Assembly (NCBI RefSeq): GCF_002028425.1 | Contig: NZ_CP020042.1 | Span: 5,989,560-6,053,559 of the forward strand | Origin: Streptomyces katrae | GTDB lineage: Bacteria > Actinomycetota > Actinomycetes > Streptomycetales > Streptomycetaceae | Length of the DNA stretch: 64,000 bases | Direction of reading: 5' to 3' | Part shown: one piece after another, positions 16,713 to 25,780 of the stretch | Position numbering within the stretch: position 1 is the stretch's first letter | How the letters are laid out: the number at the start of each line of letters is the position of its first letter | The notes under the pieces: generated by a model | Databases searched by the model: none | Told to the model about the DNA's origin: nothing | What the model saw: only the letters and a program-made list of their open reading frames with translations | Position numbers and translations under genes: made by a program

Positions 16713-17363
16713 CCGCCCTGCTCCGCTACCAGGGGGCGCTGCTGATCCGCTCCCAGGGCTGGCTCGCCCCCTTCGCGGTGTACCGTCTTCATGGCCATCG
16801 GTATCCAGCCCGGCGACCGGACGCTGGACTCCCTCGGCTACGCCGCCGCCGGGCTGGTCCCGCTGACGGCCTGGCTGGTCCGCGTCTGCGCCACCGTCGA
16901 GCCCCCCGCCGCCCGCGCCTGCACCGCCGCCGCGGCCGGCCCCGCCCGGGCGCACGCCGCGGCCCTGCTGACCGGCCTGGGCGGGGCCCTGCTCACCGGG
17001 TTGCTCGCCGCCGCCTACACCCTGCTGGTCTGCGACCCCGCCGGGCACGCCCCCGTCCGGGCGGCCCTCACCGGGGCGGTGGCCGTCGGCGTCTGCGCGC
17101 TGACGGGGGCGGCCGTGGGCGCGGTGTGCGGCCCGCCCCTGCTGCCGGGGCGCGGCCTTGCCGTCCTCGGGGCGGGCCTCGGCTCCCTGCTGGCCTGGGT
17201 GGCGCCCTTCTCCCCGGCCCGCGTCGCGGTGTCCGTGCTGATCGGCGCCGCGCGGGCGGGCGCCCCCGAGCCGGCCCTCCCGCCGGGCCTGCCGGTCGGG
17301 GCCCTCCTGCTGGCCGGGGCGGCCGGGGCGGTGGCGTGCGCGGCCGTCGCACGCCGGGGGTGA
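16709..17363 (+). pseudogene. ABC transporter membrane protein, frameshifted
   Basis: Starts at GTG 16709 overlapping the ATPase stop (GTGA) and reads MTALLRYQGALLIRSQGWLA as expected for this permease family. At about 16781-16790 the frame slips. The following hydrophobic protein (MAIGIQPGDRTLDSLGYAAA onward, ending 17363) is in another frame. Removing one base from TACCGTCTTC would restore AVYVFMAIGIQ. The restored product would be about 217 residues with roughly six membrane segments. Either a real one-base insertion has inactivated the exporter or this is a sequencing error. Confidence 0.75.
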
Positions 17364-17370
17364 TGGAACG

Positions 17371-18282
17371 TTACTTCCCCATCAGCTCCGACACCTTCAC
17401 GAAGCGGTACCCCCGCTTGCGCAGCTCCGGCACGATCTTCTCGACGGCCTGCTCGGTGACCGGCGCCGCGCTGTGCGTGCAGTGCATGACCACCACCGAG
17501 CCCGGTTTCACCCCAGCCAGCACCTGCTCGGCCACGGCGTCGGGGTCCTTGGCGAACGCGTCCCCGCTGACCACGTCCCACTGCACGGCGGTCACCTTGG
17601 CGGGCGCGAGGGCCCGCAGGGCCTGCTCGTCGTAGCAGCCGCCGGGGAAGCGGAAGTACGGCACGGTGTTGACCGCCCCGGCCTTCTTGAAGGCGGCGAA
17701 GGCCCGGTCCACGTCGGCCCTGGCGGCGGGCGCGTCGAGCGCGGGCAGCCCGTAGCAGGGGGACTTGAAGGCGTGGTGGCTGTAGGAGTGGTTGGCGACC
17801 TCGAAGTTCGGGTCCGTGCCGATGGCCTTCGCCTGGTCCGGGTACTCCTCCGCCCAGCGGCCCGTCATGAACACCGTGGCCGGCACCTTCAGCCGGCGCA
17901 GGCTCGCGATCAGCTCGGGGTTGTCGAAGCGCTCGCCCGAGGCGGCGCGCGGACCCTGGTCGGAGGTCATGTCGGCGTCGAAGGTCAGGGCGACGGTCTT
18001 CTCGGTCCGCTGCCGGGCCCGCTCGAAGACCGGCGTCAGGCCGCCCGGCCCGGGAGCCAGGGTCGGGACCCGGGCGGGCCCGCCGGCCTGCGGGGAGGCG
18101 GAGGGAGGGGCGGATGCGGAGGGGGAGGCCGCGGTGGCGGCGGGGCCGGAGGCCGCGGGGGTGCCCATACGGGCCTGGCCCGCGCCCTGGGGGGCGCCGG
18201 CGCCGGCCCCGCATCCCGTCAGGAAGGCGCCGAGCGCGGCCACGGCGCCCATGACGGTAACTTTGCGTGCAGAAAGGGTCAC
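17371..18282 (-). CDS. Polysaccharide deacetylase lipoprotein (NodB domain)
   Basis: A 303-residue lipoprotein. GTG 18282 gives a signal with lipobox LTGC, then a Ser/Ala/Pro linker and the NodB domain from about residue 85. NodB motifs are LTFDADMTSDQG (motif 1), NHSYSHH (motif 2, metal His), RFPGGCYDE (motif 3), QWDVVSGD (motif 4) and VVVMHCTHS (motif 5). It should remove acetyl groups from cell-wall or extracellular amino sugars; the substrate is not identifiable. TFDADM in place of TFDDG is common in the actinobacterial branch. The short start at 18252 would remove most of the signal's charged region. Confidence 0.87.
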   Translation of the reverse strand: MTLSARKVTVMGAVAALGAFLTGCGAGAGAPQGAGQARMGTPAASGPAATAASPSASAPPSASPQAGGPARVPTLAPGPGGLTPVFERARQRTEKTVALTFDADMTSDQGPRAASGERFDNPELIASLRRLKVPATVFMTGRWAEEYPDQAKAIGTDPNFEVANHSYSHHAFKSPCYGLPALDAPAARADVDRAFAAFKKAGAVNTVPYFRFPGGCYDEQALRALAPAKVTAVQWDVVSGDAFAKDPDAVAEQVLAGVKPGSVVVMHCTHSAAPVTEQAVEKIVPELRKRGYRFVKVSELMGK

Positions 18283-18299
18283 CCATGCAAAATATATGA

Positions 18300-19184
18300 C
18301 TATCCGGCAATCAGCCGGGCGCGGCACGCCTCGACATCGAAGGTGGCCGCGGGGTACCGCGGGTCCATCTCCTCCAGATGCTCCAGCAGCAGTCTGGCGA
18401 CCGCCCAGTTCCGGTACCACTTGCGGTCCGCGGGCACCACGTACCAGGGCGCCTGCGCAGGGGAGCAGCGCTCCAGGACCCGCTCGTACGCCTCCTGGTA
18501 CGCCGGCCACATCCGGCGCTCCTCGATGTCGCCCGGATCGAACTTCCAGCGCTTGTCGGGGCGGTCCAGCCGTCGCAGCAGCCGCTGGAGCTGCTCCCCG
18601 AAACCGATGTGGAGGAAGACCTTCACCACGGTCACCCCGTCCTCGGCGAGGGAGCGCTCGAACGCGTTGATCTCCTCGTACCGGCGCTCCACGACCTCGG
18701 GGGCCACGAGCGCGCGGACCCGGGCGATCAGCACGTCCTCGTAGTGCGAGCGGTCGAAGACGCCGATCTCGCCCTGACGGGGCAGGGCCTTCTCGACGCG
18801 CCACAGGAAGGGATGTTCCCGCTCCTCGGCGGTGGGTGCCTTGAAGGCGGTGACGCGGCAGCCGGCGGGGTTGAGCGGGCCGGTGACGTGTTTCACCGTG
18901 CCGCCCTTGCCGGAGGTGTCCATCCCCTGGAGCACGAGCAGCAGCCGCCGGCGGTCCCCGGCGGTGCCGGCGGCGTACAGCCGTTCCTGGAGGCCGGCCA
19001 GCGGCCCGGCCAGCGCGTCCGTGGCGGCCCGCCCGGCGTCCTTGTCCGTCGGGCCGGCCGGGATCGCGGAGCTGTCGTACGCCCCGAGGTCGACCCGGGC
19101 GCCGCCCCCGACGCGCAGCAGCTCCCGCAGCGGGGTCCCGCCGGCCTTCCCGCCCTCGGCCCCCTTCCCCTTCCCCCGGGTCAC
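18300..19184 (-). CDS. Polyphosphate kinase 2 family protein
   Basis: A 294-residue PPK2-type kinase using polyphosphate to phosphorylate nucleotides. Walker A is LLVLQGMDTSGKGGTVKH and the lid/Walker B region is GVFDRSHYEDVLIARV. The tail DKRWKFDPGDIEERRMW and APWYVVPADRKWYRNW is characteristic. Length matches the single-domain class; nucleoside mono- or diphosphate preference cannot be settled here. GTG 19184 lies four bases after the stop of the PhoX-like gene, so the two are likely co-transcribed. Confidence 0.9.
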   Translation of the reverse strand: MTRGKGKGAEGGKAGGTPLRELLRVGGGARVDLGAYDSSAIPAGPTDKDAGRAATDALAGPLAGLQERLYAAGTAGDRRRLLLVLQGMDTSGKGGTVKHVTGPLNPAGCRVTAFKAPTAEEREHPFLWRVEKALPRQGEIGVFDRSHYEDVLIARVRALVAPEVVERRYEEINAFERSLAEDGVTVVKVFLHIGFGEQLQRLLRRLDRPDKRWKFDPGDIEERRMWPAYQEAYERVLERCSPAQAPWYVVPADRKWYRNWAVARLLLEHLEEMDPRYPAATFDVEACRARLIAG

Positions 19185-19188
19185 GGCG

Positions 19189-20529
19189 TCAGCGCCACGG
19201 TCCGGTCACCGCGAACGTGGTGCCGGGCGTGTACGCGTTGACGTACATCGTCCGCCGGTCGGGGGAGAAGGTGACCCCGGCGAACTCCCCCCACGCGGGG
19301 GCTCCCGGCTTCCCGACGTCCTGGGCGTTGCGCGCCACCGGGTAGACCTCCCCGGCCGGGGTCACCCCGAAGACGTACTGGTCCCCGCCGCCGTCCTCGC
19401 ACACCATGAGCCCCCCGTCCGGGGCCAGGCAGATGTTGTCGGGGGAGTCCCCCGGAAGGCCGGTGTCGGCGGCCGGCCCGAAGCGCACCTCCAGCCGGAG
19501 CCGGGCGCGCAGCGGATCGTAGTGCCACACCTGCCCGTGGTGGTCGGCCGAGGCGCCCTCGGAGCCCCGGGCGTAGCTGGAGACGAAGCAGACCCCCGTC
19601 CCGCCCCAGTAGCAGCCCTCCAGCTTCTGGGCGTGCGTGATCCCGCCCGGGCCGAAGTCCTGGAAGCGGATCGGGGTCCCGGCCGCCGAGGGGTCCGGGA
19701 CGGGCACCCACTCCACCGGGAACTCCGCCCCCGGCCGGTCCACCACCGACAGGTCGGGCACCCCGGGCACGCGCAGGGCCTCCAGCGTGCCGCCGGCCCG
19801 CAGGGAGCCGGGGCCGCCGAGCGGGCGCGCGGGCAGGAAGCGGTAGAAGAGGCCGAAGGGCCTGACGAAGGCGTCCTCGGTCTCGTAGACCACGCCCCGG
19901 TACGGGTCCACGGCCACGGCCTCGTGGGCGAAGCGGCCCAGCGCGGTCAGCGGGACGGCGCCCAGCCGGTGCGGGTCGGCGGGGTCGACCTCGAAGACGT
20001 ACCCGTGGTCGCGGGCGTACCCGTTGGCACCGGCCCGGTCCTCGGTCTCCTCGCAGCTCAGCCAGGTGTTCCAGGGGGTGCGGCCCCCAGCGCAGTTGAC
20101 GGCCGTCCCGGCCAGGGCGACCCGCTCGGCGGTGACCCGGCCGCCGGGGTCCAGTTCCAGGGCGGTGCAGCCGCCCAGGGCCCCGGGGTCGTACGTCAGC
20201 CCGTCCACGGCGGGGACGCGCAGGGCGGCGTCGGCCCGGTTCTCGTGGTTGCGCACCAGGCGCACCCGGCCGCCGCCCGCGCCGAAGGCGGCCATGCCGT
20301 CGCAGTGGGACGGCACCGTGCCCTCCCCGGAGCGCAGCAGGTCCCCGGCGCGCGAGAGCACCCGGTACGAGAAGCCGGCCGGCAGGTCGAGCAGGCCGCC
20401 GGGATCAGGCAGGAGCGGTCCGTACCCCCGGGCGGAAGCCCGGGCGCCGCCGGAGGCGAACAGCGGGCCGAGAGCGCCGCTGAAGGCGACCGCGCCGGCC
20501 GCGAGCAGGCTGCGTCGGGAGACGGACAT
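19189..20529 (-). CDS. PhoX/DUF839 family protein, Tat-exported
   Basis: A 446-residue protein with a twin-arginine signal (SRRSLLAAGAVAFSGAL) and a beta-propeller-like PhoX/DUF839 domain: LVRNHENRADAALR, NCAGGRTPWNTWLSCEE, GRFAHEAVAVDPYRGVVYET and SPDNICLAPDGGLMVCED. PhoX proteins are calcium/iron-dependent phosphomonoesterases exported folded. Actinobacterial DUF839 members are mostly uncharacterised. ATG 20529 has GGGGAG nearby. Its coupling with the PPK2-type gene suggests shared phosphate or polyphosphate physiology (inference). Confidence 0.85.
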   Translation of the reverse strand: MSVSRRSLLAAGAVAFSGALGPLFASGGARASARGYGPLLPDPGGLLDLPAGFSYRVLSRAGDLLRSGEGTVPSHCDGMAAFGAGGGRVRLVRNHENRADAALRVPAVDGLTYDPGALGGCTALELDPGGRVTAERVALAGTAVNCAGGRTPWNTWLSCEETEDRAGANGYARDHGYVFEVDPADPHRLGAVPLTALGRFAHEAVAVDPYRGVVYETEDAFVRPFGLFYRFLPARPLGGPGSLRAGGTLEALRVPGVPDLSVVDRPGAEFPVEWVPVPDPSAAGTPIRFQDFGPGGITHAQKLEGCYWGGTGVCFVSSYARGSEGASADHHGQVWHYDPLRARLRLEVRFGPAADTGLPGDSPDNICLAPDGGLMVCEDGGGDQYVFGVTPAGEVYPVARNAQDVGKPGAPAWGEFAGVTFSPDRRTMYVNAYTPGTTFAVTGPWR

Positions 20530-20633
20530 CGGCGACTCCCCGGTGCGTGGGTGGAGATGTGACCGGCCCGTCGTACCACGCCGGACCCCCGCCACCCCCG
20601 CGACGCGTGCGCGCCACCGTCCCCCTCACCCCA

Positions 20634-20667
20634 CCGGGCCCCGGCGCGGCGTACGCGCGGGGCCCGG
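20634..20667 (-). terminator. Hairpin terminator after the OsmC gene
   Basis: A perfect 10-bp inverted repeat (CCGGGCCCCG and CGGGGCCCGG) with a 14-base loop lies 19 bases past the OsmC stop on the minus strand. Confidence 0.65.
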
Positions 20668-20685
20668 CGGCGAAGGGGGAGGGGA

Positions 20686-21111
20686 TCAGACGAGCTCGGC
20701 GCTCAGGGTGATCGTCGTACCGGTCAGGGCCTGGCTGACCGGGCAGTTCTTCTTCGCGTCCTCGGCCGCGGCGGCGAAGCCCTCCGCGTCCAGGCCGGGG
20801 ACCTCGGCGCGCACGGTCAGGTGGATGCCGGTGATGCCCTCACCGGGCTGGAAGGTGACGTCGGCCTTGGTCTCCACCCGGGTGGGCGGGGTGCCCGCGC
20901 CGTCGAGGCCGTGGGAGAGCGCCATCGAGTAGCAGCTGGAGTGCGCGGCGGCGATCAGCTCTTCGGGGCTGGTCTTGCCGTTGGCGGCCTCGGCGCGCGA
21001 GGGCCAGGAGACCTCGAACGAGCCCCGGCCCGAGGAGTCGAGGGTGACGACACCGGCGCCCTTGAGCAGGTTGCCTTCCCATTCGGTGTGCGCGGTACGC
21101 GTGGTGGCCAT
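20686..21111 (-). CDS. OsmC family peroxiredoxin
   Basis: A 141-residue OsmC/Ohr protein. The peroxidatic cysteine is in AAHSSCYSMALSHGL and the resolving cysteine in AKKNCPVSQAL, the normal pair. These cytoplasmic enzymes reduce organic hydroperoxides with lipoylated or low-molecular thiol donors. The sequence type (TSPEELIAAAHSSCYSMA) is the OsmC rather than OhrA subgroup. The start ATG 21111 has AAGGGA upstream; an alternative at 21126 adds MKGPA. Confidence 0.92.
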   Translation of the reverse strand: MATTRTAHTEWEGNLLKGAGVVTLDSSGRGSFEVSWPSRAEAANGKTSPEELIAAAHSSCYSMALSHGLDGAGTPPTRVETKADVTFQPGEGITGIHLTVRAEVPGLDAEGFAAAAEDAKKNCPVSQALTGTTITLSAELV

Positions 21112-21173
21112 GGCGGGTCCCTTCATGGAAGTGGATACGGCCGGGTCGCGAAAGCGTCCCGGCCGTGCCCAAC

Positions 21174-22280
21174 CTACTGGGACACCAGGGGTTTTGCGTC
21201 GCGGGCGAGCGCGGTGAGCCGCGATATGGCTCGGAAGTACTTCTTCCGGTAACCGCCGGCCAGCATTTCTTCACTGAACAGCTTGTCGAAGGGCACGCCG
21301 GAGGCCAGGACCGGCACCTCCCGGTCGTAGAGCCGGTCGGCCAGCACCACCAGGCGCAGCGCCGTCGACTGGTCCGGCACCGGGACGACGTCGGTCAGGC
21401 AGACCGCGGCGATCCCGTCGGTGAGCGCGCCGTACCGGCTCGGATGCACCTTGGCCAGGTGCTCCAGCAGGCCCGGGAAGTCGTCGAGGCTCGCGCCGGG
21501 GGTCGCGTACGCGGCCTTGGCGACCTGCTCGTCCGAGAAGGGCGCGGGGGCTTCGGGCAGGCCGCGGTGGCGGTAGTCCTGGCCGTCGATGCGCAGCGGC
21601 CGGAAGTGCGCGGACAGCCCCTGGATCTCCCGCAGGAAGTCGGCGGCGGCGAAGCGGCCCTCGCCGAGCTTGCCGGGCAGCGTGTTGGAGGTGGCCGCCA
21701 GCGCCACGCCCTGCTCGACCAGGCGGCTGAGCAGGGAGGACACGAGCACGGTGTCGCCCGGGTCGTCCAGCTCGAACTCGTCGATGCACAGCAGCCGGTG
21801 TCCCCCCAGGGTCTGCACGGTCTGCTGGAAGCCGAGCGCGCCGACCAGGTTGGTCAGCTCCACGAAGGTGCCGAAGGCCTTGAGTGCGGGCTCGGCCGGG
21901 GTGGCGTGCCAGAGGGAGGCCAGCAGGTGGGTCTTGCCGACGCCGTAGCCGCCGTCGAGGTAGACCCCGCGCGGGCCGGCGGCCGGGGCGGGCGCCTTCT
22001 TCTGGAACCACTTGCGCTTGCCGGCGCCGCTGGCGTGGGCTCCGCCGAGCCCTGCGGCGAAGCCGCTCAGCACGGTGACGGCCTCGGCCTGGCTGGGCTG
22101 GGCCGGGTCCGGGTTGTAGGTGTCGAAGCGCACCGAGTCGAAGCGCGGCGGCGGGACCATCTCGGCCACCAGCCGTTCGGCGGGCACCCGCGGCTCGCGG
22201 GCGCACAGGGCCAGCGGGCCCGCGTCGGCTATCGGGGGCTGCCCGGAGGCAGGACCGGAGGTGGAGAGTGATGTTGACAC
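21174..22280 (-). CDS. zapE: Cell division ATPase ZapE (AFG1 family)
   Basis: A 368-residue AAA+ protein. Walker A is YLDGGYGVGKTHLLASLW and Walker B HRLLCIDEFELDD. Further family features are FVELTNLVGALGF, ALAATSNTLPGKLGEGRF and the C-terminal LADRLYDREVPVLASG. AFG1/ZapE ATPases act at the division ring in proteobacteria and in mitochondrial protein quality control; the actinobacterial role is not defined. I chose GTG 22280. It is divergent from the RibD-like gene with only 36 bases between the starts, so the promoters overlap. Confidence 0.88.
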   Translation of the reverse strand: MSTSLSTSGPASGQPPIADAGPLALCAREPRVPAERLVAEMVPPPRFDSVRFDTYNPDPAQPSQAEAVTVLSGFAAGLGGAHASGAGKRKWFQKKAPAPAAGPRGVYLDGGYGVGKTHLLASLWHATPAEPALKAFGTFVELTNLVGALGFQQTVQTLGGHRLLCIDEFELDDPGDTVLVSSLLSRLVEQGVALAATSNTLPGKLGEGRFAAADFLREIQGLSAHFRPLRIDGQDYRHRGLPEAPAPFSDEQVAKAAYATPGASLDDFPGLLEHLAKVHPSRYGALTDGIAAVCLTDVVPVPDQSTALRLVVLADRLYDREVPVLASGVPFDKLFSEEMLAGGYRKKYFRAISRLTALARDAKPLVSQ

Positions 22281-22316
22281 AGCTCTTAACTCTACGGGGC
22301 GTGTCACACTGCACCG

Positions 22317-23099
22317 ATGCGACGCCTGTTCCCTGTGACCGATCAGACACCCGGCCCCTCCGGGGCCACGGCCGACCGCGAGTGGTCTCTGGACGAGCTG
22401 GCCGAGGCCTACGCCTACCCCGAGCTGGCCCCCGGCGCGCACTGGCTGCGGGCGAACATGGTGTCGACCCTGGACGGGGCCGCCCAGCACGACGGGCGCT
22501 CGCAGCCCATCTCCGGCGAGACCGACATGCGGATCTTCGGTACCCTGCGGGCCCTGGCCGACGTGGTGATCGCCGGCGCGGAAACGGTTCGCCAGGAGGG
22601 CTACCGCCCGGCCCGGGCCCGTGAGGCCTTCGCGGCCCGCCGCGAGGCCGCCGGACAGGGCCCCGCCCCGGCCATCGCCGTGGTCAGCGCGAGCCTGGAC
22701 CTGGACTTCACCCTGCCGCTGTTCACCTCCCCCCTGGTGCCCACCCTGCTGCTGACCGGCGCCGGCGCCCCCTCCGACCGGGTCGCCGAGGCCACCGCGG
22801 CCGGGGCCCAGGTCGTGGTGGCGGGCGAGGGGGCCGCCGTGGACCCGGCCCGGGCCGTACGGGAGCTGGCCGCGCGGGGGCTGGGCCGTCAGCTGACCGA
22901 GGGCGGGCCCCGGCTGCTGGGGCAGTTCGTGGCCGCCGACGTGCTGGACGAGCTGTGCCTGACGGTCTCCCCGATGCTCACCGCGGGCGACGCCCAGCGG
23001 ATCGCCGGCGGGCCCTCCGTCACGGTTCCGCACCGGCTCGCGCCGGCCTCCGTCCTGGAAGAGGCCGGGTTCCTCTTCACGAGCTACCGTCGGATCTGA
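22317..23099 (+). CDS. RibD C-terminal-type pyrimidine reductase family protein
   Basis: A 260-residue stand-alone reductase domain related to the C-terminal half of RibD. It has LRANMVSTLDGAAQHDG and GETDMRIFGTLRALADVVI, where substrate and NADPH are bound, then QLTEGGPRLLGQF and ELCLTVSPML. It likely reduces a ribosylated pyrimidine with NADPH; without a deaminase domain the true substrate is uncertain. The divergent zapE start is 36 bases away. There is no ribosome binding site directly before the ATG, so a leaderless mRNA is possible. Confidence 0.87.
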   Translation: MRRLFPVTDQTPGPSGATADREWSLDELAEAYAYPELAPGAHWLRANMVSTLDGAAQHDGRSQPISGETDMRIFGTLRALADVVIAGAETVRQEGYRPARAREAFAARREAAGQGPAPAIAVVSASLDLDFTLPLFTSPLVPTLLLTGAGAPSDRVAEATAAGAQVVVAGEGAAVDPARAVRELAARGLGRQLTEGGPRLLGQFVAADVLDELCLTVSPMLTAGDAQRIAGGPSVTVPHRLAPASVLEEAGFLFTSYRRI

Positions 23100-23247
23100 C
23101 AAGGGAGCGGAATTTCGCGTTCCGCTTAGCTTCCGACGGGTACGTAGCTGGGCACATATACCTGCGCACGCCCCGCGCCACAGCGGGGCAGGATGGTTTC
23201 CGCAGGGGCCGGCCGACCGGCCTCGGCGCATGAAGGAGAGGGCGTCC

Positions 23248-23715
23248 GTGTTCACGAGCGTATTGATGATCGAGCAGCCGCTGACCACGGTGGACGTGGA
23301 CTTCGTCACCACCCTGCACGGAGACGACCCGGTCTCCTTCGTCGTCCTCATGCAACCCAGGGGCGACCAGGACCGACTGCTCCGGGCCATCGACGACGTG
23401 GCGCTCGGTGAGCTCCCGGAAGCCCTTCGCGAGGCCGACGTACCCGAGGGCGAGGCCGCCCGGGGCCCCGCCGCACAAGCACTCGAACACTCCCTGGCGG
23501 CCCTGCGCAGGAAGGGCGCCACGGCCGTCGGCCAGATCATCGAGAACCACCCCCTCGACCACCTCAAGAGCGTCGTGGACGAGACGGACGCCGACGAGGT
23601 GATCGTCCTGACCGCCCCCCACTTCGTCGAGGAGTTCTTCCACCGGGACTGGGCCTCCCGCGCCCGGCACAAGGTCGGGGTTCCGGTGCTCAAGCTCTTC
23701 GCCCACAACGAATAG
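23248..23715 (+). CDS. Conserved actinobacterial protein (155 aa)
   Basis: Start GTG 23248 is placed by AAGGAGAG seven bases upstream; an in-frame ATG at 23230 lies before that site. The protein is alpha/beta with VFTSVLMIEQPLTTVDVDFV, a central charged helix and the end DADEVIVLTAPHFVEEFFHR. The arrangement of a strand-rich end with VGVPVLKLF resembles the universal-stress-protein fold. Some genomes label this family indole-3-glycerol-phosphate synthase, which I do not accept because no TrpC motifs are present. Its function is unknown. It precedes murC in the same direction. Confidence 0.7.
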   Translation: MFTSVLMIEQPLTTVDVDFVTTLHGDDPVSFVVLMQPRGDQDRLLRAIDDVALGELPEALREADVPEGEAARGPAAQALEHSLAALRRKGATAVGQIIENHPLDHLKSVVDETDADEVIVLTAPHFVEEFFHRDWASRARHKVGVPVLKLFAHNE

Positions 23716-23781
23716 GCTGGGGCGGACACACCCCGCGGGCCCGCCCCCGCGGGCCCCGCACTCGATCCTGGAGCGACCTGA

Positions 23782-25176
23782 ATGAAGCCCGGCCTGCCGA
23801 CCGCGATGGAACGGCCCCACTTCATCGGCATCGGCGGCGCCGGCATGTCCGGCATCGCGAAGATCCTCGCCCAGCGCGGCGCGCAGGTGGCCGGCAGCGA
23901 CGCCCGTGACTCCGAGACCGCCGAGGCGCTGCGCGCCCACGGCGCCACGGTCCACATCGGGCACGCCGCCGGGCACCTCGCCCCCGGATCCACCTGCGTG
24001 GTCGTCTCCAGCGCCATCCGCGCCGACAACCCGGAGCTGGCCCGCGCTGCCGAGCTCGGCATCCCCGTCGTGCACCGCTCCGACGCCCTCGCCGCCCTGA
24101 TGGACGGCCTGCGCCCGATCGCGGTCGCCGGCACCCACGGCAAGACCACCACCACGTCCATGCTGGCGGTCTCCCTCTCCGCCCTGGGCCTGGACCCCTC
24201 GTACGCCATCGGCGGCGACCTGGACGCCCCCGGCTCCAACGCCCACCACGGCGAGGGCGACATCTTCGTGGCCGAGGCGGACGAGAGCGACCGCAGCTTC
24301 CACAAGTACGCCCCGCAGGTCGCGATCATCCTCAACGCGGAGCTCGACCACCACGCGAACTACGCCTCGATGGACGAGATCTACGAGTCCTTCGAGACCT
24401 TCGTCGGCAAGGTCGTCCCCGGCGGCACCCTCGTCGTGGCCCACGGCCAGGCCGGCGCCGCCGAGATCGCCCGCCGCGTCGCCGGCCGCGAGGGCCTGAA
24501 CGTCGTCACGTACGGCGAGGCCGAGGACGCCGACGTCCGCATCACCAAGATCACCCCGCGCGGCCTGACCAGCGAGGTCACCGTCCTCCTCGACGGCCGC
24601 CCGCTCACCTTCACCGTCTCCGTGCCGGGCCGCCACTACGCGCACAACGCCGTCGCCGCCCTCGCCGCCGGCGTCGCCCTCGGCATCCCCGCCCACAACC
24701 TGGCCTCCGCCCTCGGCAAGTACACCGGCGTCAAGCGCCGCCTCCAGCTCAAGGGCGAGGCGGCCGGCGTCCAGGTCATCGACTCCTACGCCCACCACCC
24801 CACGGAGATGACCGCCGACCTGGAGGCCATCCGCGGCGCCGCCGGGGACTCCCGCATCCTGGTCGTCTTCCAGCCGCACCTCTTCTCCCGCACCCAGGAG
24901 CTCGGCAAGGAGATGGGCCAGTCCCTCGCCCTCGCCGACGCCTCCGTCGTCCTCGACATCTACCCGGCCCGCGAGGACCCGGTACCCGGCGTGACCAGCG
25001 AGATCATCATCGCCGCCGCCCGCACCGCCGGCGCCGACGTCACCCCCGAGCACGACAAGGGCGCCGTCGCCGACGTGATCGCGGGAATGGCCAAGCCCGG
25101 CGATCTCGTTCTCACCATGGGCGCGGGCGACGTCACGGATCTGGGACCCCGGATCCTCGCCCGCCTCGCCGACTGA
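23782..25176 (+). CDS. murC: UDP-N-acetylmuramate-L-alanine ligase
   Basis: A 464-residue Mur ligase catalysing ATP-dependent addition of L-Ala to UDP-MurNAc in peptidoglycan precursor synthesis. N-terminal UDP-binding motif GIGGAGMSGIAKIL, ATP-binding AGTHGKTTTTSMLA, the EADESDRSF motif and DSYAHHPTEMTADL, diagnostic for MurC, are all present. The ATG at 23782 follows a GGAGCG region. It lies apart from other mur genes, as in other Streptomyces, and is followed 15 bases later by msrB. Confidence 0.95.
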   Translation: MKPGLPTAMERPHFIGIGGAGMSGIAKILAQRGAQVAGSDARDSETAEALRAHGATVHIGHAAGHLAPGSTCVVVSSAIRADNPELARAAELGIPVVHRSDALAALMDGLRPIAVAGTHGKTTTTSMLAVSLSALGLDPSYAIGGDLDAPGSNAHHGEGDIFVAEADESDRSFHKYAPQVAIILNAELDHHANYASMDEIYESFETFVGKVVPGGTLVVAHGQAGAAEIARRVAGREGLNVVTYGEAEDADVRITKITPRGLTSEVTVLLDGRPLTFTVSVPGRHYAHNAVAALAAGVALGIPAHNLASALGKYTGVKRRLQLKGEAAGVQVIDSYAHHPTEMTADLEAIRGAAGDSRILVVFQPHLFSRTQELGKEMGQSLALADASVVLDIYPAREDPVPGVTSEIIIAAARTAGADVTPEHDKGAVADVIAGMAKPGDLVLTMGAGDVTDLGPRILARLAD

Positions 25177-25191
25177 GGGAGCGGGAGCGTC

Positions 25192-25599
25192 ATGGCGTAC
25201 GAGGTCCAGAAGACGGACGAGCAGTGGCAGGCGGAGCTGACCCCGTCCGAGTACCAGGTACTGCGCCTGGCGGGCACCGAGCCGGCCTTCCGCGGCGAGT
25301 ACACGGACACCAAGACGGAAGGCGTCTACTCCTGCCGCGCCTGCGGCGCGGAGCTCTTCCGCTCCTCGGAAAAGTTCGACTCCCACTGCGGCTGGCCGTC
25401 CTTCTACGACCCGAAGGACACCGAGGCGGTGGAACTGCGGGCGGACACCTCCCACGGCATGGTCCGCACAGAGGTCCTCTGCGCGAAGTGCGGCTCCCAC
25501 CTCGGCCACGTCTTCGAGGGCGAGGGCTACCCGACCCCCACGGACCAGCGCTACTGCATCAACTCGATCTCCCTCCGCCTCACCCCGACCGAGGGCTGA
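25192..25599 (+). CDS. msrB: Peptide-methionine (R)-S-oxide reductase MsrB
   Basis: A 135-residue MsrB that reduces methionine-R-sulfoxide in proteins. Zinc site cysteines appear in the pairs SCRACGAEL and [11 protein letters not shown]. The catalytic Cys is in RYCINSISL, with the family HCGWPSF motif before it. Length is standard. The ATG has GGGAGCGGGAGCG upstream, and spacing to murC (15 bases) suggests one transcript. Confidence 0.95.
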   Translation: MAYEVQKTDEQWQAELTPSEYQVLRLAGTEPAFRGEYTDTKTEGVYSCRACGAELFRSSEKFDSHCGWPSFYDPKDTEAVELRADTSHGMVRTEVLCAKCGSHLGHVFEGEGYPTPTDQRYCINSISLRLTPTEG

Positions 25600-25780
25600 C
25601 CGGGGGCCGGCCGGGGGCCGGAGGCGGCGCCCGCGCCGTCCCCGGTGCCGCCCGGCGTCACGAATGCATAACTGAGGCATTGTCAGCGCCCATATGCCAC
25701 CGGTGAGTTGACGGCCTCCCTTAGTCTCCTTCCAGCGCGGCGCTGCGTGCACCGCGAAGCCGGAGGACTGGGGGGTCGCG

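Noticed and set aside
22274..22300. TTGACA between zapE and the RibD-like gene as a promoter -35
   Set aside because: No -10 element at 16-18 bases spacing; kept only as an overlapping divergent start region.
23248..23715. Indole-3-glycerol-phosphate synthase label for the 155-residue protein
   Set aside because: None of the TrpC barrel motifs is present and the protein is too short.
23716..23760. Hairpin of CCCGCGGG copies before murC
   Set aside because: The arms are self-palindromic and only eight bases long; chance is likely in this GC background.
21174..24335. A single 1053-residue minus-strand frame covering zapE, the RibD-like gene and part of murC
   Set aside because: Only the segment up to 22280 has family motifs. 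The rest is antisense to well-supported plus-strand genes, an effect of very high GC3.
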